From Actinopolymorpha cephalotaxi (lineage in GTDB: Bacteria; Actinomycetota; Actinomycetes; Propionibacteriales; Actinopolymorphaceae), in NCBI RefSeq assembly GCF_013408535.1, contig NZ_JACBZA010000001.1, positions 5,540,850 through 5,604,849 of the forward strand: 64,000 nucleotides of DNA, in the 5' to 3' direction. Position numbers and translations under genes: made by a program. Below the pieces are notes generated by a model, which was not told the DNA's origin, made no database searches, and saw only the letters and a program-made list of their open reading frames with translations. Numbering within the stretch: the stretch's first letter is position 1; each line of letters begins with the position of its first letter. Below, piece by piece: positions 16,552 through 25,211 of the stretch.

Positions 16552-17613
16552 TCAGAGTGTGAGAACGACCTTGATGTCGTCGGCCTCGGCGGTGAGCGCC
16601 TCGGTGAACCGCTCCAGCGGGACCCGGCGGCTGACGAGACGGTTCAGCCAGTCCAGGTCTGCCGCGGCAAGCGCCGACGCGGCGGCGGCGTAGTGGCGGT
16701 GGTTGGCGTTCACCGAGCCGATCACCACGTCGTTCTCCAGCACCATGCTCCGGTTGGTGGCCCCGGCGTCGATGGTCAGCTTGTGCCCGCCGGCGGACAC
16801 GCCGGTGAGGCAGACGATGCCGTACGGCGCGGTGGCCGCGATGGCGTCGAAGACCACCTCCCCGATGCCGGTCGCCTCGATCACCACGTCCGGCTGCAGC
16901 TTGCCCACCACGTCGCCGATCGGGTCTGAGTGGTACTCCGCACCGAGCGACTTCACCACCTCGGGTTTCGGGCCGTCCTTCACCAGGTCGACGACATGGG
17001 TGTCAAGGCCGCGTTGCTGCCCCAGAAGTGCCGCGAGCAGACCGATGGGACCTGCCCCGGTGATGAGCACCCGACGCGGCTCGAACCACGACCGCGCGCC
17101 GATCCGGTCCACCTGGTCCCATGCCTTGGCCACCACACTGGTCGGCTCCATGAGGTTTCCGACCGACTCCAACCGCGGGTCCACCCGGACCGCGTACTCC
17201 GTCTCGACCGTCCACAGTTCGCTGCCGTACCCGTCGAGTTCCTTGATCCCGCGCTCGGTGTACTTGCCGTTGCGGCACATGTCGAACTCACCCCTGGCGC
17301 ATGCCCCGCAGGGCACCGGGTCGGGGCGGCGGACCACTCCCGCGACCAGGTCGCCCTCGGCGAAGCCGCTACCGTCCGGTGCGCCGAGGACCCGGCCGAA
17401 CGACTCGTGCCCGAGCACCAGCCGGGAGGACCCGGGAGGCGCCCAGCCGTAGTGGCCGCCGATGATCTCCCTGTCGGTGCCGCAGATGCCGATCCCCAGT
17501 CCGCGTACGAGCAGTTCGCCGTCGCCGGGCGTGGGGTCGGGCAGCTCCTCCACCGACACGGGTACCGAGCTGCCCTTGCCGGCGGCGCCTGGCTGGACGG
17601 TGAGTGCGCGCAT
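16552..17613 (-). CDS. Zinc-dependent MDR, glucose 1-dehydrogenase-like
   Basis: A 353-aa medium-chain dehydrogenase. Catalytic zinc ligands are in GICGTDREI and GHESFGRV. Structural-zinc cysteines are in PCGACARGEFDMC. The cofactor motif is GAGPIGLLAALLG. The sequence ERGIKELDGYGSELW and the C-terminal domain resemble the glucose dehydrogenase (Glu_dehyd_C) branch of the family known from archaea and actinobacteria, which oxidises aldoses with NAD(P)+. GGAG lies eight bases before ATG 17613. It ends 52 bp upstream of the GH15 start on the same strand, so hydrolysis and oxidation of glucose could be linked. The exact sugar is an inference. Confidence 0.85.
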   Translation of the reverse strand: MRALTVQPGAAGKGSSVPVSVEELPDPTPGDGELLVRGLGIGICGTDREIIGGHYGWAPPGSSRLVLGHESFGRVLGAPDGSGFAEGDLVAGVVRRPDPVPCGACARGEFDMCRNGKYTERGIKELDGYGSELWTVETEYAVRVDPRLESVGNLMEPTSVVAKAWDQVDRIGARSWFEPRRVLITGAGPIGLLAALLGQQRGLDTHVVDLVKDGPKPEVVKSLGAEYHSDPIGDVVGKLQPDVVIEATGIGEVVFDAIAATAPYGIVCLTGVSAGGHKLTIDAGATNRSMVLENDVVIGSVNANHRHYAAAASALAAADLDWLNRLVSRRVPLERFTEALTAEADDIKVVLTL

Positions 17614-17770
17614 CTGGCTGGCTCCAAGTCGACTCGGGTTCGCATGCCGTGGGAGAAGCAACGTACGCCTGTTCTCCCAGCAGTCGACCCTCGCCCACGG
17701 CTTGTCCACGACGACAGGCGCGCACGGCAAAGAAATGTTCAAGGGCGGAGGGGGCTGCCTCTGCGAGACC

Positions 17771-18790
17771 CTAGGTTTTCGAACGCCTGAAGCGGTTCTT
17801 CTTGTACGTCTCGACCGCTTTACGGCTGGACCGCCACGTGCCGTCCGAAGCGAGCTCGGCCTCGAGCCTTCCTCGGCGCGCCGCCTGCCGCAGCGCCTGG
17901 TAGGAAAGGGCCTTCGTGGCCAGAGAACTCAGCGGCACCAACCGCTCCGGCCCGGCGACGCTGGGTAGGACGAAGCGATGCAGGTTGTCGATGACCGAAC
18001 GCGCGATCAGCTCCCCCAGCGCTCCTGGATCGCCGTTGTCGGCTCGGGCAAGCGCGTCGAGGTACCGATCCCTGTCCCGCTTGAAGATGATGGCGGGCGG
18101 ATAGCCCAGGCGAACGAGGACCAAATTGAGCACCAGCCTGCCCACCCGGCCGTTGCCGTCGATGAACGGGTGGATCCGCTCAAACCCACAGTGCAGCCCG
18201 GCCAGCCAGACCGGCAACTCAGCCGGGGAGCATGCGCCGCTGTGCACAGCCTCGCCGAAGTCGTTGGCCGCACGCACCCAGCCCGTCAGCTGTGGCTCCA
18301 CGTCGGTCCAGGACGGTGGCCGCATCCCCTTGCCGAACGGCCGTATGTCGTGGCGGCGGAACTTGCCGGGCGACTCGTCCGCGGTGGCATCCGGGTGCGG
18401 TGCCACATCCCACACCTTCGCCATCGTCTCGTAATGGATCTGGCGAACTTCGGTGATGGTGATCAGCCCGTCCAGCCGCCACTCCTCGGGTTCGAGAGCC
18501 TGCCCGTAAACCCAGCGCGCTGCCTCCCCGTAGCCCAGGACCTCCATATAGTCCTTCAGGTCCTTGGCTCCGACCGCCCGGCGTTCGTCTAGGAGCATTT
18601 CCACTTCCCGCAACACCAGCGTGTTGCCCTCGATGGCGGTCGAGTTGTGGGCCTCCAGGTGCCAGATCTCGTCCCAGATCTGCTCCGCGGCAGCGGGCTG
18701 AGGGAGGCCGCCGAACCGCCGCAACTCTTCAGCAGCAGCCGCAAACCGCGCGTAGACCGTTTCCCGGCTCGGCCTCCCGTTCGGCGCCAT
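17771..18790 (-). CDS. Fic-domain AMPylase-like protein with N-terminal inhibitory motif
   Basis: The 339-aa protein carries the complete Fic active site HPFIDGNGRVGR (His207 onward), so nucleotide transfer to a protein hydroxyl is expected. An inhibitory helix motif of the S/T-x-x-x-E-G/N type is present N-terminally as S50-TAIEG, which marks the self-inhibited class II Fic proteins. A basic C-terminal region (LRQAARRGRLEAELAS, KNRFRRSKT) may be a winged helix, as in many free-standing bacterial Fic proteins. No adjacent FicA or HipB-like antitoxin is present, consistent with in-cis inhibition. The promoter holds a tandem 43-bp repeat ending just before the ribosome site GGAGAGGA, which suggests tight transcriptional control. 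Confidence 0.92.
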   Translation of the reverse strand: MAPNGRPSRETVYARFAAAAEELRRFGGLPQPAAAEQIWDEIWHLEAHNSTAIEGNTLVLREVEMLLDERRAVGAKDLKDYMEVLGYGEAARWVYGQALEPEEWRLDGLITITEVRQIHYETMAKVWDVAPHPDATADESPGKFRRHDIRPFGKGMRPPSWTDVEPQLTGWVRAANDFGEAVHSGACSPAELPVWLAGLHCGFERIHPFIDGNGRVGRLVLNLVLVRLGYPPAIIFKRDRDRYLDALARADNGDPGALGELIARSVIDNLHRFVLPSVAGPERLVPLSSLATKALSYQALRQAARRGRLEAELASDGTWRSSRKAVETYKKNRFRRSKT

Positions 18791-18805
18791 CTACGGTCCT
18801 CTCCA

Positions 18806-18895
18806 AAGTTGATACACCCGGTCGACGGCTAAATGTACAGGACAACTTTGCGAAGTTGATACACCAGATAGGCGGTGAAGTGCACAGGACAACTT
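18806..18895 (-). promoter_or_regulatory. Two tandem 43-bp repeats in the fic promoter
   Basis: Two copies, 18806-18848 and 18853-18895, lie at an exact 47-bp period and match at 35 of 43 positions by my count. Both begin (plus strand) AAGTTGATACACC and end ACAGGACAACTT, so each unit is also bounded by the inverted hexamer AAGTTG/CAACTT. The proximal copy ends 15 bp from the start codon, beside the ribosome site. Arrangement and position suggest a doubled operator. The middle of the unit is the diverged part. Confidence 0.6.
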
Positions 18896-19167
18896 CTCGG
18901 CGGGATGATCTCCCAGGTCACTCGCCGTTCCGCCCCGGCCGCCTCGGTCAGCCGGCGATGGGCCTTCCTGACGGCGATCGCGTCCTGACCGTATGTACGA
19001 CATGGGCGATATGTTCCCGCCGGGCCTGGTATCAACCCGTACGACGCGGCAGTGGGCGCGGCCAGGCGGGAGGTCCGCTCCGCTCCGGGGTCGGGATGGG
19101 ATAGTGCTCGGTGGCAACCGGTCACCGGACCGGGTGGCCACCAAGGCATCGGGGAACGCAGGACGCC
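18896..19167. other. Gap between fic promoter repeats and the DUF929 gene
   Basis: This stretch should hold the divergent promoters of the Fic gene and the disulfide-pair operon. On the minus strand about 30 codons directly beyond the repeats read like protein (QDAIAVRKAHRRLTEAAG), but I recognise no family and there is no start signal. I see no terminator and no further repeats. Confidence 0.35.
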
Positions 19168-20094
19168 ATGACCGGAAGTGAGCGTGCGATGGCGAGGCCG
19201 AAGGGGCAGGGCGGGGACGCGGAGCGGTCCACGCGTACGAAGGTGGCGGCGCTCCGCGCGGAGCAGGCCCGCCAGGCGCAGCGTCGCCGGCTGGCGATCG
19301 TGGGCGGTGCGGTGGCCGTGGTCCTGGTCGTGATCGCGGCGATCGTCGGGATCTACCTGACCAGGGGCGGCGGCAGCACCCCGCAGGCCGGCGGGAAAGG
19401 GCCCCAGCCGTCGGTGGAGAAGGCGGTGGCGAACGTCCCGGCCGAAACCTTCGCCTCGGTCGGCAAGGGCAGCGTCAAGCAGTGGCCCCAGGCGGTGAAG
19501 GCGAAGCCGGTCACGGAGGGCGGAAAGCCGAAGGTGCTCTACGTCGGGGCGGAGTACTGCCCCTACTGCGCGGCCGAGCGCTGGTCGATGGTGGTGGCGC
19601 TGAGCAGGTTCGGCAGCTTCAAGAACCTCGGTACGACACACTCCGCATCCGAGGACGTCTACCCCAACACCGCGACGTTCAGCTTCCACGGCGCGAGCTA
19701 CTCCAGCCGCTACCTCAGCTTCGTCGGCAAGGAGCTGACCACCAACCAGCGCAGCGGAAACGGCTACACCCCGCTGGACAAGCTGACCGCGACCGAGCAG
19801 AAGCAGATCGACCAGGTCACCGGCGGCGGCCAGTTGTCGTTCCCGACCGTCGACTTTGGCGGCCGCTACCTGGTGTCCGGTTCGCAGTACGACCCGTCGG
19901 TCCTGCAGGGCAAGACGATGGGACAGATCGCGTCCGCGCTGAAGGATCCGAACGATCCGGTCGCCAAGGCCGTCGACGGTTCCGCCAACACGATCACCGC
20001 GACGCTGTGCAAGCTGACCAACAACCAGCCCGGCAACGTGTGTGGGACGAGCACCGTCAAGCAGTTGCAGAGGCAACTCGATGCCGCAAGCTAG
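19168..20094 (+). CDS. DUF929 thioredoxin-like membrane-anchored protein
   Basis: The 308-aa product has a basic cytoplasmic N-terminus, one membrane segment (residues about 42-64, [20 protein letters not shown]), and an extracytoplasmic DUF929 domain. That domain contains [15 protein letters not shown], a thioredoxin-type CxxC (Cys131, Cys134). This fits a DsbA-like oxidoreductase acting outside the membrane. ATG 19168 has AGGA close by. ATG 19189 with GGAAGTGAG is a real alternative. The gene overlaps the next one, a VKOR, by 14 bp, so the two are probably translated together. DsbA-like proteins paired with VKOR are a known route to disulfide formation in actinobacteria. Confidence 0.85.
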   Translation: MTGSERAMARPKGQGGDAERSTRTKVAALRAEQARQAQRRRLAIVGGAVAVVLVVIAAIVGIYLTRGGGSTPQAGGKGPQPSVEKAVANVPAETFASVGKGSVKQWPQAVKAKPVTEGGKPKVLYVGAEYCPYCAAERWSMVVALSRFGSFKNLGTTHSASEDVYPNTATFSFHGASYSSRYLSFVGKELTTNQRSGNGYTPLDKLTATEQKQIDQVTGGGQLSFPTVDFGGRYLVSGSQYDPSVLQGKTMGQIASALKDPNDPVAKAVDGSANTITATLCKLTNNQPGNVCGTSTVKQLQRQLDAAS

Positions 20095-20569
20095 GGTTGC
20101 GCCGACCTGGGCGGCACCGGTGTCGCTGGTGTTCTGTCTTGCCGGGCTCGGCCTGTCGGTCTATCTGACGTACGCCCACTTCACCAGCGCGAGCGCGCTG
20201 GCCTGTCCCGACAACGGAACGGTCAACTGCGTCAGGGTCACCACCAGCCCCCAGTCGATGCTGGCAGGGCTCGTCCCGGTCGCGGTCGCGGGCCTGGCGT
20301 ACTTCATCGGCATGACGATCCTCTGCCTGCCGGTCGCCTGGCGTTCCGGATCGGCGCTGCTGCGCCGGCTGCGGCTCGCCGGCGGAGTCGTCGGCGTCGC
20401 GATGGTCTGCTACCTGATCTACGTCGAGCTACTCGTCGTCGGCGCGGTCTGCCTGTACTGCACCGCCGTCCACGTCGTGACGTTCCTGCTGTTCGTGGCG
20501 ATCCTCGCCGCCGACGTCATGTCGATCGGCCGTTTGGACGCGGCGGGCCTGGCCCAGGAAGTGCCCTAG
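20081..20569 (+). CDS. Vitamin K epoxide reductase (VKOR) family protein
   Basis: A 162-aa, four-helix integral membrane protein. The VKOR redox cysteines are present: Cys42 and Cys50 in [10 protein letters not shown] form the loop pair, and Cys124 and Cys127 in CLYC form the quinone-facing pair. The loop serine/threonine region TTSPQS is also typical. Bacterial VKOR replaces DsbB, reoxidising a periplasmic thioredoxin-fold partner with menaquinone. The partner is evidently the DUF929 protein encoded by the overlapping upstream gene, but no thioredoxin domain is fused here. The ATG at 20081 lies inside that gene's last codons. Confidence 0.92.
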   Translation: MPQARVAPTWAAPVSLVFCLAGLGLSVYLTYAHFTSASALACPDNGTVNCVRVTTSPQSMLAGLVPVAVAGLAYFIGMTILCLPVAWRSGSALLRRLRLAGGVVGVAMVCYLIYVELLVVGAVCLYCTAVHVVTFLLFVAILAADVMSIGRLDAAGLAQEVP

Positions 20570-20596
20570 CCAGACCCGCCACAGTCGCTCCCGGGG

Positions 20597-21412
20597 TCAC
20601 TCGGTCGGGAAGGCCTGGTCCCCTTCGCGCCGCTCCCGGTTTCCGGCGACCATCAGGCCCGGCCGCCCGAGGGACTGCCCGGCGGTCTGCCGGTTGTGCG
20701 GGTGGCGGTAGCCCATCCGCACCAGCCGCCGCGGCTGCGACGACCGGTTGATGTCGGACCCGTGCACGGTGTTGATCGTCATCAGGACGACATCACCGGC
20801 GTTCGCAGGCACCGGCACCGTGTCGGCCAGGCGGTACTCGTCCATCGGCAGGTGCGGAGAGCACGGACCGTCCTCGGTCTCGGTGATGTGCTGCAGCGCG
20901 CCGCCCTGATGCGAGCCCTCCAGGAACCGGATCTCGCCGTTCCCGCTGTTCGTGTCGTCCAGATGCAGGAGTACGTCGATGAACCGGCCGTCGTCGTGCT
21001 TGTAGAACGGGTGGTCCTGGTGCATCGGGAACGGCATCCCGGTCTCGGGCACCTTCACGTGCATCGTGGTGTGGTGGAACTCCACGTCCGGCCCGAGCAG
21101 CTTGGACAGGACCGCGACCAGCTTCGGGTTGGAGATCGCCCGCAGCCAGGGAGCCGAGTAGTACTGCAGGTCGTGCATCCCGGCGAACTTCCCGGCGCGC
21201 TCGGTCTCCTCGTCCATGTACGCCTGCCGCCACGGCCCCGTCCACTCGGAGTCGCGGTTGGCCCACTCGAGGATCAGCCGGTCCAGCTCCCGCTTCAGCT
21301 CGGCGGTCTCCTCCGGGGTGAAGACCTGGGGGACCCGTAGGTATCCACGCTCCCAGAAGAAGTCCGCCTCGGTGTCTGCGAGCACCTGTCCGTGCCCGAC
21401 GGTCGCGGTCAT
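20597..21412 (-). CDS. Phytanoyl-CoA dioxygenase-family Fe(II)/2-oxoglutarate oxygenase
   Basis: A 271-aa double-stranded beta-helix oxygenase. The Fe(II) facial triad reads His and Asp in PMHQDHPFYKH and the distal His in TINTVHGSDINRSS. The 2-oxoglutarate-binding arginine is likely in SQPRRLVRMGY. PhyH-family enzymes hydroxylate diverse lipids and natural products, and the substrate here is unknown. ATG 21412 is preceded by GGAGG at five bases; an in-frame ATG 36 bp upstream lacks such a site. The gene is convergent with the VKOR operon and 116 bp from the TetR gene upstream, which reads in the same direction. Confidence 0.88.
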   Translation of the reverse strand: MTATVGHGQVLADTEADFFWERGYLRVPQVFTPEETAELKRELDRLILEWANRDSEWTGPWRQAYMDEETERAGKFAGMHDLQYYSAPWLRAISNPKLVAVLSKLLGPDVEFHHTTMHVKVPETGMPFPMHQDHPFYKHDDGRFIDVLLHLDDTNSGNGEIRFLEGSHQGGALQHITETEDGPCSPHLPMDEYRLADTVPVPANAGDVVLMTINTVHGSDINRSSQPRRLVRMGYRHPHNRQTAGQSLGRPGLMVAGNRERREGDQAFPTE

Positions 21413-21528
21413 GACGACGCCTCCAGTCGTTCGTGCGGTCATGGCCACCGTAGTCGAGGCGCCGGTGCCATCGGGCGGGGCGAGTCTCCCGTCCCGCCGG
21501 CTGACCCGTTTCGGCCTCCGCGCGGACG

Positions 21529-22344
21529 CTATGCCGTCGTACGGGCGATCGTGGCCGCGATGCCGTCGAGAACGACGGACAGCCCGAACGCGAACTCCTC
21601 ACCCCCCGCGTCCGCCGCCGGCTCGCCGCCCGAGGGCTCGAACAGGCCGGAGCGGAACAGCGCGGCCGCGTCCGGACAGCGGTCGGCGTCGACCAGTCGC
21701 GCCAGGTCGCGCCCGTACGCGTGCTCGACCTGCTCCTGGTGGTCCACCCCGGCGGCCTTCCTTCCGGCCGCGAGCTGCTGGGCCATCAGCTCGGAGTGGC
21801 GTACGTAACCGCTGACCACCGTGAGGGCGCCCAGCCGGGACGCCCAGTCCAGCCCGGTGTCGCGGAGCGCCCGCAGGCCCACGTCCATCCACCCGATGAG
21901 ATGGGGACCGCGCGGTGGGCCGCCGATCGGCACGTGAGCGAGCCACGGATGCTCCCGTAGCACCCTCTGCTGCGCGAGCGCCCAGCGTTCGAGTCCGGAC
22001 CGCCAGCGCCCCCGCGTGATCCGCAGCCGCGGCGCGGGCCCCCAGCCGAGGTCCTCCATCAGGACGAACAACTCGTCCTTGGATCCGATGTAGCGGTAGA
22101 GCGACATCGGGGTGACGTGCAGGGCCTCGGCGACCTTCGGCAACGTGACGCCGGCGAGGCCGAGATCCTCGGCCAGGGCCACCGCCGCGCCGACCACCCG
22201 GTCGACGGTGAGTTCGGCGGGCCGCCCGCGCCTGCCCGTCATGCCCTGGTGCCCGGCAGGCAGGCGCCACAACCGCGCCACGTCGGCGGGCAGGTCGGCA
22301 GGCACGTCCGCAGCCGCTTCGGCAGGTACGTCCTTCGTCGTCAC
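21529..22344 (-). CDS. TetR-family transcriptional regulator
   Basis: The 271-aa protein has an N-terminal extension of about 45 residues, then a TetR helix-turn-helix (LAGVTLPKVAEALHVTPMSL, YRYIGSKDELFVLM). The ligand-binding part resembles the TetR_C branch seen in tetracycline-repressor-like actinobacterial regulators (REHPWLAHVPIGGP). The GTG start at 22344 has GGAGG five bases upstream and is favoured over the ATG at 22389, which lies inside the operator dyad. It is divergent from a multi-pass membrane protein gene, with an imperfect 21-bp palindrome between them, the usual arrangement for autoregulation plus control of the neighbour. Confidence 0.9.
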   Translation of the reverse strand: MTTKDVPAEAAADVPADLPADVARLWRLPAGHQGMTGRRGRPAELTVDRVVGAAVALAEDLGLAGVTLPKVAEALHVTPMSLYRYIGSKDELFVLMEDLGWGPAPRLRITRGRWRSGLERWALAQQRVLREHPWLAHVPIGGPPRGPHLIGWMDVGLRALRDTGLDWASRLGALTVVSGYVRHSELMAQQLAAGRKAAGVDHQEQVEHAYGRDLARLVDADRCPDAAALFRSGLFEPSGGEPAADAGGEEFAFGLSVVLDGIAATIARTTA

Positions 22345-22375
22345 GTGAACCTCCGAAAGTTGCTTGCGGTCCACC

Positions 22376-22396
22376 ATAGTGTGTGGCACATACTAT
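22376..22396. promoter_or_regulatory. Palindromic operator between tetR and membrane protein genes
   Basis: Half-sites ATAGTGTGTG and CACATACTAT flank a single central G; nine of ten pairs are complementary. It is AT-rich against a GC-rich background and lies 32 bp upstream of the TetR GTG start. It is the likely TetR binding site. The TATAAGG just beyond may be a -10 region for the divergent gene. Confidence 0.7.
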
Positions 22397-22441
22397 AAGG
22401 CGTATAGAAATTAGCTCGTCGACCTCTCAGGGAGAAACGAC

Positions 22442-23113
22442 ATGGACGCCAACGCCGTCCGCCGCGTCACCGGCACCGCCGGCCTCGTCGCCGCGATCCT
22501 CACGCTGATCGAGGTTCCGCTCTACTTCGTCTACTCCGGTCCGCCGCCGGACTCGAACGTGCTGATGCGTTCGGTCTTCGGGTTGCTCGGCATGACCCTG
22601 CTGGTGGTGTTCATGACCGGCTTCCGGCACCTGACCAAGGACACGGCCTACGAGTGGGTGGGCAGCCTCGCCGCCACGGCGGGCCTCGCCTGGGTCACCG
22701 TGCTGTTCGTGTCGACCGGCTTGGAGGTCGGTGCCGTCATCGCGGCCGACAAGCCGATCGACCCTACGATCGCCGTCACCGGGACGTACATCCTGTACGG
22801 CACGATCGCCCGCCTGCTCGAGGGTCTGTTCCTGCTCAGCTTCGGCTACACCGTCCTGCGCACGGGCGTGCTGCCGCGGGGGGCCGGCCGCTCGGCGTAC
22901 GTCCTCGCGGTCGTCAACTTCGCCTTCGTCCCCTCACTCTTCTTCGGGAACGACCCGGCGAACTTCTACGCCGCCAACGGGTGGGGCACCACCGCCAGCC
23001 TGGGCGCGATCACCATGCTGTGGCTGATCGCGGTGAACATCGCCGTGCTCAGGTCACGGCCGTGCGCGGTTTCCCCTGCCGCCTCGGGTGAACGCCGTCC
23101 GGCCGTGGCCTGA
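22442..23113 (+). CDS. DUF4386-like multi-pass membrane protein
   Basis: A 223-aa hydrophobic protein with about six membrane segments (for example GTAGLVAAILTLIEVPLYFV, SVFGLLGMTLLVVFMTGF, LGAITMLWLIAVNIAVL). It resembles the DUF4386 group often found beside TetR regulators in actinobacteria. No transport or enzymatic motif is visible. AGGGAG sits eight bases before the ATG. Given the palindrome shared with the divergent TetR gene, expression is probably induced by the TetR ligand. Its stop codon directly abuts the stop of the convergent endonuclease/phosphatase gene. Confidence 0.75.
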   Translation: MDANAVRRVTGTAGLVAAILTLIEVPLYFVYSGPPPDSNVLMRSVFGLLGMTLLVVFMTGFRHLTKDTAYEWVGSLAATAGLAWVTVLFVSTGLEVGAVIAADKPIDPTIAVTGTYILYGTIARLLEGLFLLSFGYTVLRTGVLPRGAGRSAYVLAVVNFAFVPSLFFGNDPANFYAANGWGTTASLGAITMLWLIAVNIAVLRSRPCAVSPAASGERRPAVA

Positions 23114-23934
23114 TCAGCGGTCGCGCCAGCGGAAGTCGCACACCACCGCCCGGTGATCGGACGGAAAGACCCCGCCGACCGCGTCGCCGGCGATGACCGC
23201 GGACTCGACGTCGACGAGCTGGTCCTCTGGCCGGGACGGAAGAAGATGTGGTCGATGCGCTGGTCGACCAGCTCCGGACCGGCCTCCAGCGGAGCCGACG
23301 GGTGCGTCGACGGCAACGTGACGGCATCCTCGGCGCCGCCGCCGGCCCGCCAGGCGTCGGTCAGGACGTCGCGCATCGGCCGCAGCACGGCGCTGTCGGG
23401 CGCGGCGTTCAGATCACCCATCGCCAGGGACGGACAGGGGCCGTCCGCCGCGGGGTCGGTGGCGAGGTCCGCGAGCAGGGCGGCCTGCGCCAGCCGGTCG
23501 TCGCTGTAGGTCGTGGCGTGTTCCAGGCAGGCCACCAGGATCGGCAACGGACCCGCCGGGTGGGCGACCGCCGCCCGGAGGACCACCGGATCCCACGCGC
23601 GGTGGCGGGCCGGCATCGCGATCACGTCCTGCCGTACGACCGGCCAACGGCTCAGCAGCGCCACCCCCAGCTCCACCCCGGCATGGTCGGGCCGCCGGGC
23701 GGGATCGGGTGCCGCGGGGTAGGAGGGCGCGGCGAAGGTCGCGTGGAACCCGAGCGTCTTGGCGAGTTCGTGTGCCTGGGTCGTGCCGTCGGCGCCCCAG
23801 ACCTCCTGCAACGCCACGACATCCGGTGCGAAACGCTCGATGGTGGCGAGGATCCCTGCCTGCCGGTCCCGCCATCGCGGCCCGAACCGCCACCAGAGGT
23901 TCCAGGTCATTGCGCGCAGCTGATGGTCCGCCAT
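23114..23934 (-). pseudogene. Endonuclease/exonuclease/phosphatase-family gene with a frameshift
   Basis: From ATG 23934 the frame reads a typical EEP protein: MTWNLWWRFG, PDVVALQEVWG (catalytic Glu), MGDLNAAPDS (Asp, Asn) and QRIDHIFFRPGQ. The expected end, VFPSDHRAVVCDFRWRDR, with the catalytic SDH motif, is encoded in another frame and stops at 23114, one base beyond the convergent gene's stop. Restoring one base near 23228-23236 joins both parts into a protein of about 273 aa. Without it, translation runs on antisense into the neighbouring gene. This is either a recent single-base deletion or a sequencing error. Confidence 0.8.
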
Positions 23935-23999
23935 CCGCCGCAGCCTAACGACCCTGCCGTACGCCGATGTCAACGCGTCGTTGTCACCTGCTCATCCGG

Positions 24000-25211
24000 T
24001 CACGAGGACACCGGGCACTCCAGCCGGCGTTCCGGCTCCTGCTTTCGCGCCACCGGAGTCGATCGGCGCAGCAGGGCGTAGCCGGTGAGGCTGAGCAGGG
24101 CCGCGGTCAGGACGACGATCCCGAGCGGTACGGCGGATCCGGCGCCGGCGAGACCGACCAGCGGCGCGGCGAGGCCGCCGAACGCGAAGCGGGCCAGGCC
24201 GAGCAGCGAGGAGGCCGATCCGGCGACGTCGGGATGATTCTCCAACGCCAGCGACGTGGCCGGCGGTGTCGTGACCGCGACCCCGCTGACCATGGTGAGC
24301 AGGGAGACGACGATCGCTGCCAACGGCAGGTTGACGACGGCCGTGACCAGTACCCCGCTCGCCCCGGCCACGACCATCACCAGGCCGGTGGCGAGGGTGC
24401 CGCGCACCGACCACCGCGCCGACGTACGCGCGGCAAGAAACCCGAAGGTCGCGAATCCCAGCGAGTTGAGGCCGAACGCGAGGGAGTACCCCTGGGGTGA
24501 AAGGCCGTAGATGCCCTGCAGCACGAAGGTCGCACCACTTAGGTAGGCGAACAGCGCGGCGTTGACGAAACCCGAGAGCAGAACGGCTCCCAGGAAGACC
24601 TTGTCCGTCAGCAGCCGGCGGAAGACCCGGCCGCTGTCGGCCAGACCGCCGGTGCGCCGCCGCTGCGGCGGAAGCGTCTCCCGAAGTACGCCGGCACTGA
24701 CGCCCAGGATCGCGACGCCCACGACGGCGAGGAAGACGAACGCGCCCCGCCAGTCGGTCAGCTTGGCGAGCTGCCCACCGATGACCGGACCGACGATGGC
24801 CGCCAGCCCGGCGAGGACGGTGAGCCGGCCGTAGTACCGCAGCAGCCGGGCGCCGGAGTACAGGTCCCGGCCGGCCGCCTGGGCGATGACGATGCCGACC
24901 GCGCCGGCCAGCCCCTGCACCAGCCGCGCTGCGACGAGCGCCTCGATGGTCGGGCTCACCGCGCACAGCACCGAGGCGGCGACGTAGGCGGTTACGCCCA
25001 CCAGCAGCGGCCGGCGCCGCCCGAACCGGTCCGAGAGCGGTCCGGCGACGACCTGACCGGCGGCGAGCCCGAGCAGGCAGGCCGTGACGGTGAGCTGCGC
25101 GGCCGACGTACTCGCACCGAGGTCGTCGGTCAGCGCGGGCAGCACCGGCAGGTAGAGGTCCATCGAGATCGGCCCGAAGACGGTCAGCAGGCACAGAACG
25201 GCGACCATCAT
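24000..25211 (-). CDS. Bcr/CflA-type MFS drug efflux transporter
   Basis: The 403-aa protein has 12 predicted membrane helices. Family motifs are the N-terminal PISMDLYLPVLPALTDDLG, the motif-A loop GPLSDRFGRRRPLLVG, and RLVQGLAGAVGIVIAQAAGR, characteristic of the Bcr/CflA drug:H+ antiporter branch of the major facilitator superfamily. Drug export is the family role and the actual substrate is unknown. The start overlaps the stop of the upstream dehydrogenase gene by four bases, so the two are translationally coupled. A divergent XRE regulator 185 bp beyond the dehydrogenase start may control both. Confidence 0.88.
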   Translation of the reverse strand: MMVAVLCLLTVFGPISMDLYLPVLPALTDDLGASTSAAQLTVTACLLGLAAGQVVAGPLSDRFGRRRPLLVGVTAYVAASVLCAVSPTIEALVAARLVQGLAGAVGIVIAQAAGRDLYSGARLLRYYGRLTVLAGLAAIVGPVIGGQLAKLTDWRGAFVFLAVVGVAILGVSAGVLRETLPPQRRRTGGLADSGRVFRRLLTDKVFLGAVLLSGFVNAALFAYLSGATFVLQGIYGLSPQGYSLAFGLNSLGFATFGFLAARTSARWSVRGTLATGLVMVVAGASGVLVTAVVNLPLAAIVVSLLTMVSGVAVTTPPATSLALENHPDVAGSASSLLGLARFAFGGLAAPLVGLAGAGSAVPLGIVVLTAALLSLTGYALLRRSTPVARKQEPERRLECPVSS

